Positions 34,734 through 46,310 of a stretch of 64,000 nucleotides of DNA are shown here, in pieces; position 1 is the first letter of the stretch; every line of letters begins with the position of its first letter. The translations under genes and the position numbers were made by a program. The DNA is from Pyrenopolyporus hunteri (lineage: Eukaryota; Ascomycota; Sordariomycetes; Xylariales; Hypoxylaceae): NCBI GenBank assembly GCA_902806595.1, contig CADCXC010000038.1, positions 1,178,001-1,242,000 on the forward strand. The letters are read 5' to 3'. The notes beneath the pieces were generated by a model that worked only from the letters and a program-made list of their open reading frames with translations, did not search any database and was not told the origin of the DNA.

Positions 34734-36364
34734 ATGTGTTTTCTTTCGTCAGCAGTCCGAGTATGGAGCTCTCCATTCCGCCATTCCTGTCTTCTATCAT
34801 CTCGCATCAATCCAACTTTCCTCTTGAGTAACTCGATCCTCTCCCCTTTTCCCTCATACCAGGCCCCTATCAACACCCGCAGAATCAGAATGGTTCGCCA
34901 ATTCTCATCCGATCCTCCCAAGAAAGCATGCGGCTGCGCAGAGCGCCGCCGCGGTAAGCGGACCGCCTACATTGCTCTAGGTAGCAACGTTGGCGATCGC
35001 ATATCCATGATCGAGCAAGCTTGTAAGGAGATGGATTCGAGGGGCATCAAAGTCAAGAGAACCAGTAGCCTCTGGGAGACCGAACCAATGTACGTCCTAG
35101 ACCAGGATAGGTTTGTAAATGGAGCCTGCGAAGTGTGTCTAGAATCCCCCACTTCCCGCCAACTCCTGAGCTAAACCGTCCTTCTCAGGTAGAAACGGAT
35201 CTGGAGCCGCTGCCTTTGCTTGACCAATTGCAAGATATAGAGAAGTCTATGGGCCGGCAAAAACTCATAGACAAGGGACCTCGGAATATCGACCTAGACA
35301 TTTTACTGTACGAGGATGAGAGAATCGATCATGAAAGGCTCAAAATTCCTCATATCGGAATTCAAGAGCGCGAATTTGTTCTCCGTCCCCTGGCCGAACT
35401 TATTCCGCATAAATCAATAGACGCCTCGAAACCCTGGAGGCTTATCCAGGACTATCTTAACGAACTACCGCAGGCCCCTGAGCCTCTGTCAACCATAACC
35501 CCAATATGCGCCTCGGTAGAGCCCCTAAACGCCCTGAAGGCCACCCGGAAAACGCAGGTAATGGCCATTCTTAACATAACGCCCGACTCCTTTTCGGATG
35601 GAGGCATGCATACCCCCGACTCCTTACGGGATACGATCCTTGCTTACGTTCGAGGGGGCGCGACGATTTTCGATATTGGCGGTCAGTCCACGGCACCTGG
35701 GACGCTCGAGGTAAGCGCCCAAGAAGAAATGGACCGTGTCCTACCCGTTATTAAGCTCATTCGTGATCTCCCCGAGACGCGTGATGTCGCCATCAGCATA
35801 GATACGTATCGGGCATCAGTCGCTGAAGCAGCCGTCCAAGCGGGCGCAGACATCATCAATGACGTGTCGGCGGGCCTCATGGACCCAGATATGCTTCCCA
35901 CGATGGCCCGCTCGGGTAAGACAGTATGTTTGATGCACATGAGAGGAGACCCTACCACGATGAGCAAGTTAAATCATTATCCAAACGGACTTATCCAAAC
36001 GATTGCCAAAGAACTATTGGAGCGGGTTGCGGCCGCTGAAGCAGCAGGCATCCGCAGATGGCGTATCATTCTTGACCCGGGACTCGGATTCGCCAAGGTG
36101 GGCGAGCAGAATTTACAACTTCTGCGCCATTTTGACGAGCTACGAAGCTGGCCCGGACTAGAAGGCCTGCCTTGGCTTGTGGGATCTAGTCGTAAAAGCT
36201 TCATCGGTAAAGTCACCGGTGTGCCGAAGCCGATGGATCGAGTGTTCGGCACCGCAGCAACAGTCGCCGCTGCCGTACAGGGGGGCGCCGATATAGTGCG
36301 CGTTCACGATGTTATAGAAATGGGACAGGTAGTTAAGATGGCCGACGCCATATGGAGATACTAA
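34734..36364 (+). CDS. Bifunctional HPPK / dihydropteroate synthase (folate synthesis)
   Basis: Pyrophosphorylates 6-hydroxymethyl-dihydropterin (HPPK) and condenses it with p-aminobenzoate to dihydropteroate (DHPS, the sulfonamide target). Exons 34734-35132 and 35189-36364; 524 aa. Residues 1-60 (MCFLSSAVRVWSSPF..., SFR-rich with almost no acidic residues, ending MVRQFSSDP) look like a mitochondrial presequence. A shorter start at 34890 would remove it. HPPK: AYIALGSNVGDR (about 78-89) and KGPRNIDLDILLYED. DHPS from about 258: MAILNITPDSFSDGG, FDIGGQSTAPG, ISIDTYRA, IINDVSAG, MHMRGDPTTM, IILDPGLGFAK, LVGSSRKSFIG, TAATVAAAVQGGADIVRVHD. All the usual substrate loops are present. Fungal FOL1 is often trifunctional; the N-terminal dihydroneopterin aldolase domain is absent here, so that step must be encoded elsewhere. 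Lies tail to tail with the next gene. Confidence 0.94.
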
Positions 36365-36617
36365 GTTCATGATTCGGCTCACTACTAGGGGGTAATTTCA
36401 CACTCGAAATTACCATAACTAAGTCGTCCAGCAAACATCGAAATGCCCCTTGCGAAGCGCCCTTTCCTATCAATCCCTCTAGAGATCTCATCTCGTATGA
36501 AACTCCGTTTGTGTGCTGTATTGACATTACATTACTTAATGGAACGCACTGGGTATCTCCGCTAAACCGATCGATTCTCCTCGGCCTTAGGGGTTCTCAA
36601 CGAATTCTCCTGGCCCA

Positions 36618-38404
36618 CTACGCGAAATCATACTCGTCAACGGTGCTCTCCTGTTTGGCCTTGCCCTTCTCCTCGGCCTTTTCCTCGGCCGCCCATTTCT
36701 CCATTAATGCCAATGCCTTTCGCTGCTTGGTCGCCTCGGTTTGGTTCTTGATGTCATCCTCGAGAAGCGCTGCCAAATTTCCATTCCGCAAGAGTCTCGA
36801 GCTCCGGCGGCTCTCCTTGATCTTCTTGTAGATCAGGTGAAAGCCATCATCGTCGAGGCACGCATCGACGAATTCTTCACTCATGTCAAGTATATTTTCG
36901 GTGATGGCAGCGACTTCGTTCTCATCCCCCACGAATTCACGCACCTTGTCACGGATGGCCAGCTCAGCTTCGTCGTACCTTTTATTCACCTCATGGATGG
37001 CCTTCATCCAGAGAACGTCGCTCTTATTCTTGCCATCCGCAGCGGCCTGGAGCGCCAGATTGTGCAAATTCAGTCGCGATACTCGCGATTCGGGCACCAC
37101 GGACAAGCGATGAGGTTGAGTATGGATCTTGGCGCGGCCGCGGCCTTGGTGCAGGCTCGGAGGTGGATGGCGGCGCAGACTATCAGGCTCGGAGGGACCA
37201 GCGGCATAACCGACATCGCGGCGGCCCATCGATTCGGCGGATTGGGGAGCACTAGCTGATTCGAAGGGACTCATCCTATGCTGTCTTCGACTCGATCCCG
37301 CGGTGCTAGCCGCGCTAGTAGAAATTGTAGGGCTGGTCGGGCTCTGAGGTCTAAAATGATCGAGAGATCCGGCGGGGCTACGAGGGAGCGAACAGGGGGC
37401 CATTCTCTCTTCATCCTGGTGAGCCTTATATCCGTTAGCGAATGGATACCATCAAATTTACTGTTAACAGGTAGGCCATATTGAATAGGCATAAGGCCTG
37501 TCAAGAGAGGGAAGAGAAAAGTACTTACATCCTGATGACTCATGGCTCGGATCGTGTCAACGTATGCTTTGGAAGGCGATCGTATTCCGGTGGAACGTGC
37601 TTCACTCGACTCTCCGGTAATGCTAGCGTCGGAGCCGCCGTCGTCGGCAAGCGGGACGTTGTGCAGAAGTGGTTCCGGCCGGAACGTCTTGGTGTCACTT
37701 TCATCCGGATTGGCCAACCCAGCGTTCGTCTTGCGCTCGTCCACTTCCATAATCGAGCATTGGGTTTGATTCTCCATAAGGTTCTTAATCTGAGGATTCC
37801 ACTTCTGCCGAGCATTCTGCACGAGGAGGTGGTTGCGCTCAATGTAGGCGGCGACTGGATCATTGTTAGGATACTCCGGTAGTGGCTTGTTCAGGTCATG
37901 CATGGTGATCGATCTGGGGAGGCCACAGGGTCTATTGAGGGTGCGCAGGTCGCCAGTCGACTGACTGATTACGATTCGGGGCTGGCTTGTGAGGAGGTGA
38001 TGATCTTGTTCCGCGGTCATGACTCGCGTGTCGCCGGAGGAGACGACGGGGCGGGAGTTGGTGTTATGAGAAGACTTACCACCAGTACCAGAGGAAATGC
38101 CGCCACTGCCAAAGGATCCAATAGTATTTTTGGAATCCGATCTACCGATATTAGCGGCCGAGACGTCGTTACCGAGATCCGCGCCGCCATTGTGAGAAAC
38201 CGCGCTGGTGTTTTTGGTACGCGGAGAGTCGCGGTTAAGGGTCGCAGCACTGTCAGTGCGAGACTGTCCAGCAGCCGCCTCTCCGTCATTCGTGCTCCCA
38301 TCGAGGGAAGTTGTGGCGAGAGAGATAGCATCGTCGCCAGTCACGATTGTGAACATCGGCGTCTTCTTGCGACCGCCGCCGCAGGTGGACATGCAATTAC
38401 CCAT
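36618..38404 (-). CDS. Unknown protein with predicted myristoylated/palmitoylated N-terminus
   Basis: Exons (minus): 37529-38404 and 36618-37415; 557 aa. The start is MGNCMSTCGG: Gly2 with a small residue at position 6 fits an N-myristoylation signal, and Cys4 and Cys8 are natural palmitoylation sites, predicting membrane attachment. A long Ser/Thr/Asn/Gly-rich disordered stretch follows (about 30-180). Then come conserved-looking islands: LPRSITMHDLNKPLPEYPNN, DPVAAYIERNHLLVQNARQKW, and SPSKAYVDTIRAMSHQD at the exon junction. Exon 2 gives another disordered region and a helical C-terminal block (SRLNLHNLALQAAADGKN, WMKAIHEVNKRYDEAELAIR, FVDACLDDDGFHLIYKKIKESRR, then a charged coiled-coil-like KWAAEEKAEEKGK). 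I do not recognise a named family. A signalling or cortical-scaffold role is inference from the lipidation signal. Frame is also open upstream of the chosen ATG. Confidence 0.82.
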
Positions 38405-40555
38405 GGTGTATTTACTGCGAACCTCGTCAAGAATGGCCAAATGATTAGAAACAATTATTAAACCGAAGTTCAAGAAGAATCCAAAGACTGTGTCGCGCTT
38501 AAGGGAGAAAAGTTCTCAGAAACAGAGAAAAATTGAGTGTACTGATCCCCAAGGAGCTGAGTGGTCATGGCCAGGTGAGGATGTAGAGTGGGAAAGAATG
38601 GAATTGTATGCCTTGAAGCAAGAGAAGCCATAGGTTCTATGGCTTGCTGCGAAATTTTTGCTCGATTTCGGATTGTCGATTTGTTACTCAGCATGCGATT
38701 TTGCGGGCATTGTCTACGATCGTGAAGCTATCTCTGTCTTGAGCTGGGATGCGGGTCACGATGGGCCGATAGGAGGGGTCAAGCACCACCAGAACCGACA
38801 AGAGACATGGACCTCAATTTCCAGCCAGGACTAGCATCCTTCACTAAAGGCTCAATCACTGGTGATTTACCAGCTTCCATGAGATCAGTGCCTAGTATAG
38901 GGGCGTAGCCGGTATCGTCCCTGTTCCTTGCTTCACAGGACTCGACTTGACGATCGTCTCACTTCATTGAATCTCGAAGTTCCTTACGACTAAGCACATG
39001 AAGGTTCTTTGAGTCGATGAGTTCACCAATGTGATACTAACATCAGAAAAATAGAAGCTCTTGACTTCGGGACTCATACTATACGAGTAATCAGGGGCTA
39101 CAATTGTAAGTCTCGAGGCGAACCCTAGTATCGAACAGGAACAACTAGGAGAAACGATTTCTATTACTCTTGGACACGAAGGCAGAATCAGGTTGGCTTA
39201 GAGAGCACTATGAGCCCCTAAGACTCGAGCCAACAAGAATAGGTATCTTATTGACAGTCTACGATCTTACCTCTCCCTTTAATATGACTCCCGCCCGCAA
39301 AGCTATAGCACCAAAGCACACAACGGCGGCACAATGCCTAGGAAGAGAAATATGCTTTCCACGGGTATTAAGCCTTTGACATTGCTTATTTGTAAACCAC
39401 CTAACGTAAGGGAAGGAAGTCTATCTTACAAGAACTCAATTAATAGTATAACTAGGTACCTATCTATCTAGGCAGCTTACAGACGGGCTAACTGACTGCT
39501 AACCAACTTTCTGCCCGTTTACCCAAACCTGTGAGGCTCTCAGGTTTAGTCATGAGCCACAGCCAGATATCCCATCGCAGCATATAGCTCTTAAACTAAC
39601 CGTGACAGCGATTCATCTTCCCAACCCGCGGTCCTACAGAACCACGCGTAACGCGAAAGGCTAGCTCCAGCCTCCAAAACACCAACGCGACCTAGGTAGG
39701 CATACGTTCCGGTACACAGACACGGCGGTAACACACCGAGCGACACCAGAGATCGACGGCGGCTCGGGTCTTCCCTTCGCGCGGCGACTAATGCCGTGTC
39801 ACTTCTACAGCCCTAGAACATCTCTCCTCGAGCCCGGTCGACGGTACGCGAGCTAGCGCGAAGCAGGTGTTTCTTTTTCGACGGCTGAGGCGCTCGGTAA
39901 TCTCGTACCTAAGTCGGGCCCTCCCCCCCGAGGCGGGAGATTCGTTTTGTCTTACCTTACCTACCTGCCTTAGGAACGTTATCTTTAGAACGTCGTTTCT
40001 TCTTGGGGGCAGCGCTAGTGCCGTACAACGGCGCACTGGGAGTCTATTATTAAACGTCAGGCAGTGTCTCCGGCGAGGCTTCGTGTGTTGTGGAAATGCG
40101 ATATCCTACGTGTCGGATATCAAGTGTTACAGAGGTATGGTGGATAGGTAGGTATGTAGGCAGGCAGTAAGTAAGGAGTAAGGCTGGCTAGTAGTAAACT
40201 CAGACGGCTTACTCCTTTTTACTTCTACGAATCGGCCTACACTAAGCTTATGTCCAATATAAGGCCAAAATGACTACCGGCTCCAACTTATCTTGGCCTT
40301 CCTCAAACTCTTTCCTACCTATCGCTAATTTTCCTGCTAATTGCCTGCCGCAAGCAGCAGCAACGCGAAGGCTTGGCCCAATCTGGCACTAAGACATGGG
40401 AGACCAACAAAGATCACTATGTACTTGCGGCGTCCTTCCAACTTAGACGTTCTCGGCTCTATTTTTAGGTAGTTTGTCTTGTCAATTAGCCCCTTTTCCA
40501 TCGCTCCCTTGCAGCTGGGGGCTATGTACAATACGTGGTAGCTGGATCCCCAGGT

Positions 40556-40582
40556 AGGTTAAGGTAGGTAGGTAGGTACCTA
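40556..40582. repeat. TAGGTAGG/TACCTAGG palindromic repeat
   Basis: Tandem GGTA units meeting a GGTACC centre. One of many similar interspersed short palindromes in the window. Confidence 0.75.
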
Positions 40583-41768
40583 GGCATCCCTTACTTCGCA
40601 GGCCGGCCTAAGCGTGCGTCTAGGTCCGCCCGCCATTATGTATTCCATCGCTCTCCCGTCATATAACCAACCACACACACACCTCTAACGATCTCCGCTG
40701 CATCGCCTCGGCGATGGCGACGCTGCGAGTCGTATTTAGCACCAACTAAGTAGCGAGCTCTGGGCGTGGAGGCTGAGTCCTAGCTTTGGGGTAAAAGACG
40801 ATCTAACCACTAGTTAGGTGTTAGGTAGGTTGGTAGGTAGGTGTACAAGAAAAAAAAAATAGGTGTTCGCCACCGCTTAGAAGAGTATCGGCGGTGTTAG
40901 TTACACTACCTAGACAGATTCACGCGCTAGATGGGTAGCTCCCCTAGGACAAGGCTTAGGCACGTAACTAATATAGGGGTCTGTAACCTAAAGAGACCTA
41001 GGCACCTACCTATGACGTGACGAGGACGATATTCGCCATCTGTAAACATTAGACTTCGATTTATAAGTTTTTCTGGTAGCCATGAAAGGTGAAATATTGG
41101 TTGAATCATTCTTTTTCTTCCCTTTCTTTCCCTTGTTCTCCGCGAACTGGATCGAGGATTCCGTGGACCGGCGTCTATTCAAGTCCGGTACCACCGTCAT
41201 ATCATTTGCAAGGTTTGGGCGGGCGGTCGGAGCGGGAAGGCTTCGTATCAGATTTAAATATCATGAACAAGCCGGCACTCGATCCGTAACGTACCTAAGC
41301 ATCAACCCTGTAAGTAGATCTACCTACATGTAGGTAGTTATCTAGATACGTACTGTCGATGGAATGATGAGGTGGCTTCCCTACGTATTTGGACGGCAAT
41401 GGAATAGAAAAAAAAGCAACGCTTGACAGAATTTGCCGTTATATTAGGACGCCAACAATACGACATAGGTCAAAACTACCTCGCGAATCAAAAGGCAAAG
41501 GAACCCCAAGAAATCCCCAGGACAATTTCGCTCCTGGCTAATCTACATACGGAGGAACACGGCCAACAGCGCTGCTGAGCCCCTTTATTTTATCCATCTC
41601 CATCTCCATTTCCATTTCCATTTCCAAAATACCTACATAGCTAGCTTCGTCCTAGGTTTTTAGAAGGTACTGTATGTATGTACTCATTCGCCCACAAATT
41701 GAGATCTTTACTGAGACGTTTACCTCCTATTTACGTATGGTTGATACCCGCCGTTGTCGTACGTAAGA

Positions 41769-41800
41769 TAGGTAGGTAGGTAGGTAGGTACCCAGGTAGG
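41769..41800. repeat. TAGG tandem repeat with GGTACC centre
   Basis: Five tandem TAGG units followed by TACCCAGGTAGG. Same repeat family as elsewhere in the window. Confidence 0.75.
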
Positions 41801-42284
41801 CTTAGTTACCTCAAGTCACCATGTACCTATCTATATTTATACGGCCTGATACGAACGATCAATGATCTACCAGGTAATCTCGCGAAAGAGGGAAAAAAAG
41901 GAGGGAAGAAAAGGAGGGGGGAAAAAAAGATCAAGACTTCCCAACAAGCTTGGATCCGTCTTGTGTTACCTCGCGCTTACTTGGCTTGGGGACTCCTTTT
42001 GTCTTAGAGTTGTTTCTCGCCTGCGGGGGCAGAGATAAAGAGCCTAGAGTTACACGGGCGTCTATGCCGGTTACACCGGTTACACTGCCCCGTCAACTGA
42101 AAAGACTGAAAAGCCGTGTACCACGTAATCTCTCCCACCCTAGAGTAACCACGGGAGTGCGCATGGAACCTGGGGCACTGATATGATTGGAAGGGGAAGT
42201 GCTCGAAACCGGCAAGTTAGTATATAACGAGTTAGTATATAATAAGCAGCGGTGTGGATAACAAACATCGCAGGCACCCCTCAT

Positions 42285-43289
42285 CTATGACGGTGTAAGT
42301 TGGTTGGTAGGTATGGAAGGCATGTATGAGTAAGGTATAATACCTACTGTATGTAAATTGCCTCGAGAGGTAGGCGTCGAGCGAGCTAAGGGTGAGCGAG
42401 ATGCTGACGGACGGGTTGCAGCGAATCCTACCACTGTGTTAAAATCCCAGATTGCATGGCTGGCATGGCTGGCATGGCTGGCATGGTTGGCATGGTCGGC
42501 ATGGTTGGTAATAATTCCGCACATGATTCCACCCGTAATTCCACCCAGATCGGCATTGCGCATTGTCCAAGAACTTGGGGTGAACTCCAATTCTTCCCTG
42601 TCTTCACCTTCAGCGGCCTTATCTGTCGAAATAACACCGCGGAAATACGCCACCCTCATTGGTCCACCCCGGCTCCCAAATCTCATTCCTTTCCACCCCC
42701 CTCGGCCCACACTACGTAGCACATACGTCGTTCTGGGACAAACAAACGTGCCACGGACGTGCCGCACAAATGTCGCAAGAAGCGCGGTGCGGTGTTTGTG
42801 TAACTTGCAAGAGTCGTACAGGGCGATTGGATGCCATGGACTGGTATCTCCTGCTGCCTCTGTACGGCAGGGCCTTTTTGTACAACATATCATCCGCACG
42901 CCTCTTCCGGGCCATAAGAATGACAGGTCATTTGTACATACATCTATCTCCTTACCAAACGCAAACACAGTGTAAGTTCTCCACGTCACGTCAAGACGTT
43001 GGTGGGGGGGAGACTGGACTCGACCAGTCATTTTCCTCGGTTCCTCGCGAATTCCACGTCGAGTTGGACGACGTGTTGCCGTCTGACTCAGCCACAAGCC
43101 CATACGGATCAGAGCCCCGGCGTCGTGTCGTGGGCTTTTTCTCGATGTAAAGTAGCACAAAGTACAGCGTAGGGCTGAGAAGACAACGGAAGTAGTGTAA
43201 CAAAGGGGTTGTTGATGCACGTCAGACACATCATCCGGATGTACGTACGTACGGACAGCTGCAACAGGATAAGGACTCGGAACGATCAT
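42285..43289 (-). other. Long open reading frame of doubtful coding value (334 codons)
   Basis: The longest uninterrupted frame in the 38-48 kb stretch. The predicted protein has no domain I recognise, its composition is rich in Arg, His, Thr and Cys, and part of it is a minisatellite translation (HADHANHASHASHASHA). Overlapping long frames also exist on the other strand (42,358-42,975 and 42,659-43,150), which points to a locally stop-poor GC-rich stretch rather than a gene. I report it only as an unexplained open frame. Confidence 0.15.
42454..42507. repeat. 9-bp minisatellite, six copies
   Basis: Six adjacent copies of a 9-mer: GCATGGCTG three times, then GCATGGTTG, GCATGGTCG, GCATGGTTG. 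A three-copy relative lies at 48,034-48,060 in the 3' end of the VIB-1-like gene. Confidence 0.85.
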
Positions 43290-44930
43290 GATTGCCCTGT
43301 AATGCCCCTATGCGATCGCCTACGAATTTGCGGGCTAGTGGAGTGACATCACAACCAAAGCGGAGCCCATAGGTCGTCCCGCCGTCGCTGAGACTACCTA
43401 CCACGGTGACATCGCGTGGCTTGCTGAAAGAGAAGCTGTTTGCGAATGGTAGCATGAACCGAGCTGGCCACCCGGAACGCGAAATATGCTCTCAACTGCC
43501 TACAGCCACATGTCTCGGGGGGCAGAGACATTCGGCCCCCAAGGTACAATTGTGGTGGCCGACCCATTCACATATACATGTATTTGTGCACTTGTTAGGA
43601 GGGTTAAATCGACCTCTATGGCCTGGGTAGTAGCGAAATTTCGAAGGAATGTTAGGGGTATTCGCGTCTCCCTTAGCTCGGAGCGGTGAGAACTTAATCA
43701 AGTAACGATGGCGTGTGTCGTTTCTGGATGGGTGTATATAAACGGTTCGAGTTGAAACTGGCGATCTTACGACTAGATGTAACGCTCGACTCGTAACCTT
43801 TTGTGCGGAAGAAAAACAGGCCATTTGAAAGGGGCAGGATTAGACGGGTTTGAACGGATCAGACAGATTAGACGGATGACATAGACGGCCTACATAATAC
43901 CTAGTAGAGGTACTCCAGGATGGATCTCGGTACTTGCCGGAACTCGGCAAAGAGAATAATAATGATGATAATAATAATAATAAGAGGTCCCCCACCTTTT
44001 TTTTGGAGTCAGCAACATCATAACGAATGGGAAATGAAGGGGGATACGCAGGGAGAACATCGCAGAAGGATATGCTAGAGGGCTTGAGGGAATTTGGGTA
44101 TGCTAAGCAGCGTCAGATATAATAGTAAGCGTCCCGGTAAGCGTCCCGGTGAGAAATACAAGGTATTCAGTACCAAGCCTGGTTTATGCAGAAGAAATAG
44201 AAGCTATTATACTTACTCGCGTTACGGGACGGTATGCGTACGTACTTGACTTACCGTCTCAGAGTCCTTCGAAATTACCGCCGCGGGAAGCTTGGAATCT
44301 CAATGCAACGCAGCCAATTCGATGGGGCCAGACCTTAAGATTCGGACTCAAAGGGAGGATCCGGGGATTGGCAGCTGCCTAGCCTAACCGTAACCTTGGC
44401 TCTGTGTAGGTGATTGACCCCCTTCGCCGAGGGATGCAAAAGGCACGAAAGGAAAAGGGATACGCGGCCCCCAACGTAACCATCATGGACCAACGGCTGG
44501 TTGACAACGTGCGCCAAGGTGATATCGCCATCCCACCCAGTTGCGGGCGGGTCTGTTGCTTCATGCATTGATACGTTCCGGATCCGCGATGGCGGGTCCT
44601 GCTCGAAAATTCTGCCTGACTTCTCACGATAACAGCAGGGACTACAAGTCGCAGACGACCGGGGGCGTCCTAACGTGCGATTGAGAAGACGGGATTTAAC
44701 CACCGGATTCACAAGCCGGTTCCAGACAGAATGATTCAACATCCTCCCTCATCGACGTCTCTTATGACGATCTGTAGAAGCTCCACAAAAGCTTATTTGG
44801 ACCGCGCACCAGTTCGCGTAGGTGTAATACTTTTGCATCGCGAGTATTTTTCGGGAGGTGGATGGGGGAAGAGGAGGGATAGGAGGAATAACAAAATGTT
44901 GTTGCGGGCCGCATCTCACTTGCATGCGGC

Positions 44931-44981
44931 ATAGGTAGGTAGGTAGGTACCTAGGTAGGTAAGTAGGTAGGTAGGTACCTA
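44931..44981. repeat. Compound TAGG/GGTACC repeat
   Basis: Two adjacent blocks of TAGGTAGG units, each closing on GGTACCTAG. The densest example of this repeat family in the window. Confidence 0.8.
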
Positions 44982-46261
44982 GCTTTGTGCGCTGGGCAGC
45001 TGGGTACATAGGTATGTATGGCTGGCCATTGCTTATCCCACAGATACATGTAGCCTTTTCGGCGGTAATCTCTCCGCGATCTCTCCGCTGATAGGTACCG
45101 AGCCCATCTTTAAATCTGACAGAGACGATGGTATGAATGATTCCGTTGGACCTTCAACAATAATGGGCTGGAATCTCAAGAAGCTGACCGGTTCCTATGA
45201 CTGGAGGGGGGGCGCCGCCGAAATTGTTAGGCTAGCTAGTCGGAAGAGGCTCACCGGTCTCTGTCAGAGCACCGTGCGGTTGCATCATCTTTCCCTGCGA
45301 CGTAGAGCCTAGGAGCGCATAACGCGTGCTTAAGCCACGGAGGTAGGTATACTAGGACAACCTCGGGTACTGTGTAAGGGTGGAGCAGGGAGAGATTGGA
45401 AATAAAATGCTAGGACATGCATATATGCGCGACGAGTTGATATTGGAGCGCCAAAGGGAAAAAGTAACGCCACGCATCTCGTAGATATTTAACGCCGTTA
45501 ACAACGGGCAGGGATTGGCAACGGTGAAGAAGAGAAAGAAGACCGGCGAGAAAATGAAGAAGGAAAAAGCAAAAGGGAAGGGAAGAAAAGAACAACTTTC
45601 GGTCCCGAAACAGGTTTTTGAAGGCCCCTAGTGGGCTTAGCAGGTAACTTAGCAGGTAGCTTAGCAGGTGCCATAGAGGTAGGCAACAATCTTGGAAAGT
45701 GCCTCACCTCACCTGCCTCGTATACATTTCTGTCGCTCAGGTGGGTATAGGTTGGCCTGAATACCTACCTATGTACCCGATAATCATACAGTACCCGGTA
45801 CCTGCCTAAGGTATGATACCTAATATCTTGTCTGGAGGCATGCATGTACACATATGCTAGGCCTTTCCGTTATCTACGTACATATACCTGGAGTTCCGTA
45901 TTTCACAGTTTTCTTTTTACGTAGAGCAGTTCTGGTATGTACCTACCTAGGTACCTAGGTATATAACCGTCGCAACGGTTCGACGCCCTACGGTACCAAT
46001 GGATTCGATGTTATGTGTCTATTATGTAGCATAATATCTACCTGGGTTTAACTTAGGTACCAGTTTGCCTGCTTGGGCAATAGAGGCGGGAAACATGGTT
46101 AGGATAAGCTATTGGAGTGTGGGTTCCTTGTTGATTTAATTTTCTTTAGATTAGCGCATACGCTATCTGTGTGTGTATTATACTTGTACCTGGGCAGGTT
46201 ATATACCTGAATACAGTCGTCCCGGAAAGTCGTACCATATAAAGGTAATATGTAGATTTGA

Positions 46262-46310
46262 CGTAGGTATGTAGGTACCTACATACCTACCACCTACCTA
46301 GTAGGTATAC
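46262..46310. repeat. TAGGTACCTACC palindromic cluster
   Basis: GTAGGTATGTAGGTACC followed directly by its approximate reverse complement TACATACCTACC, then CACCTACCTAGTAGG. Could form a short hairpin. Confidence 0.75.

Larger units (their letters stand above)
38405..42200. other. Intergenic region upstream of the myristoylated-protein gene
   Basis: First part of a 9.6-kb stretch with no supported gene. It holds TAGGTAGGTACC palindromes (about 40,556-40,582, 40,820-40,843 and 41,769-41,800), short hexamer repeats (ATTTCC/ATCTCC-like, about 41,597-41,630) and poly-purine tracts near 41,885-41,935. Short frames lack coding character. Confidence 0.55.
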
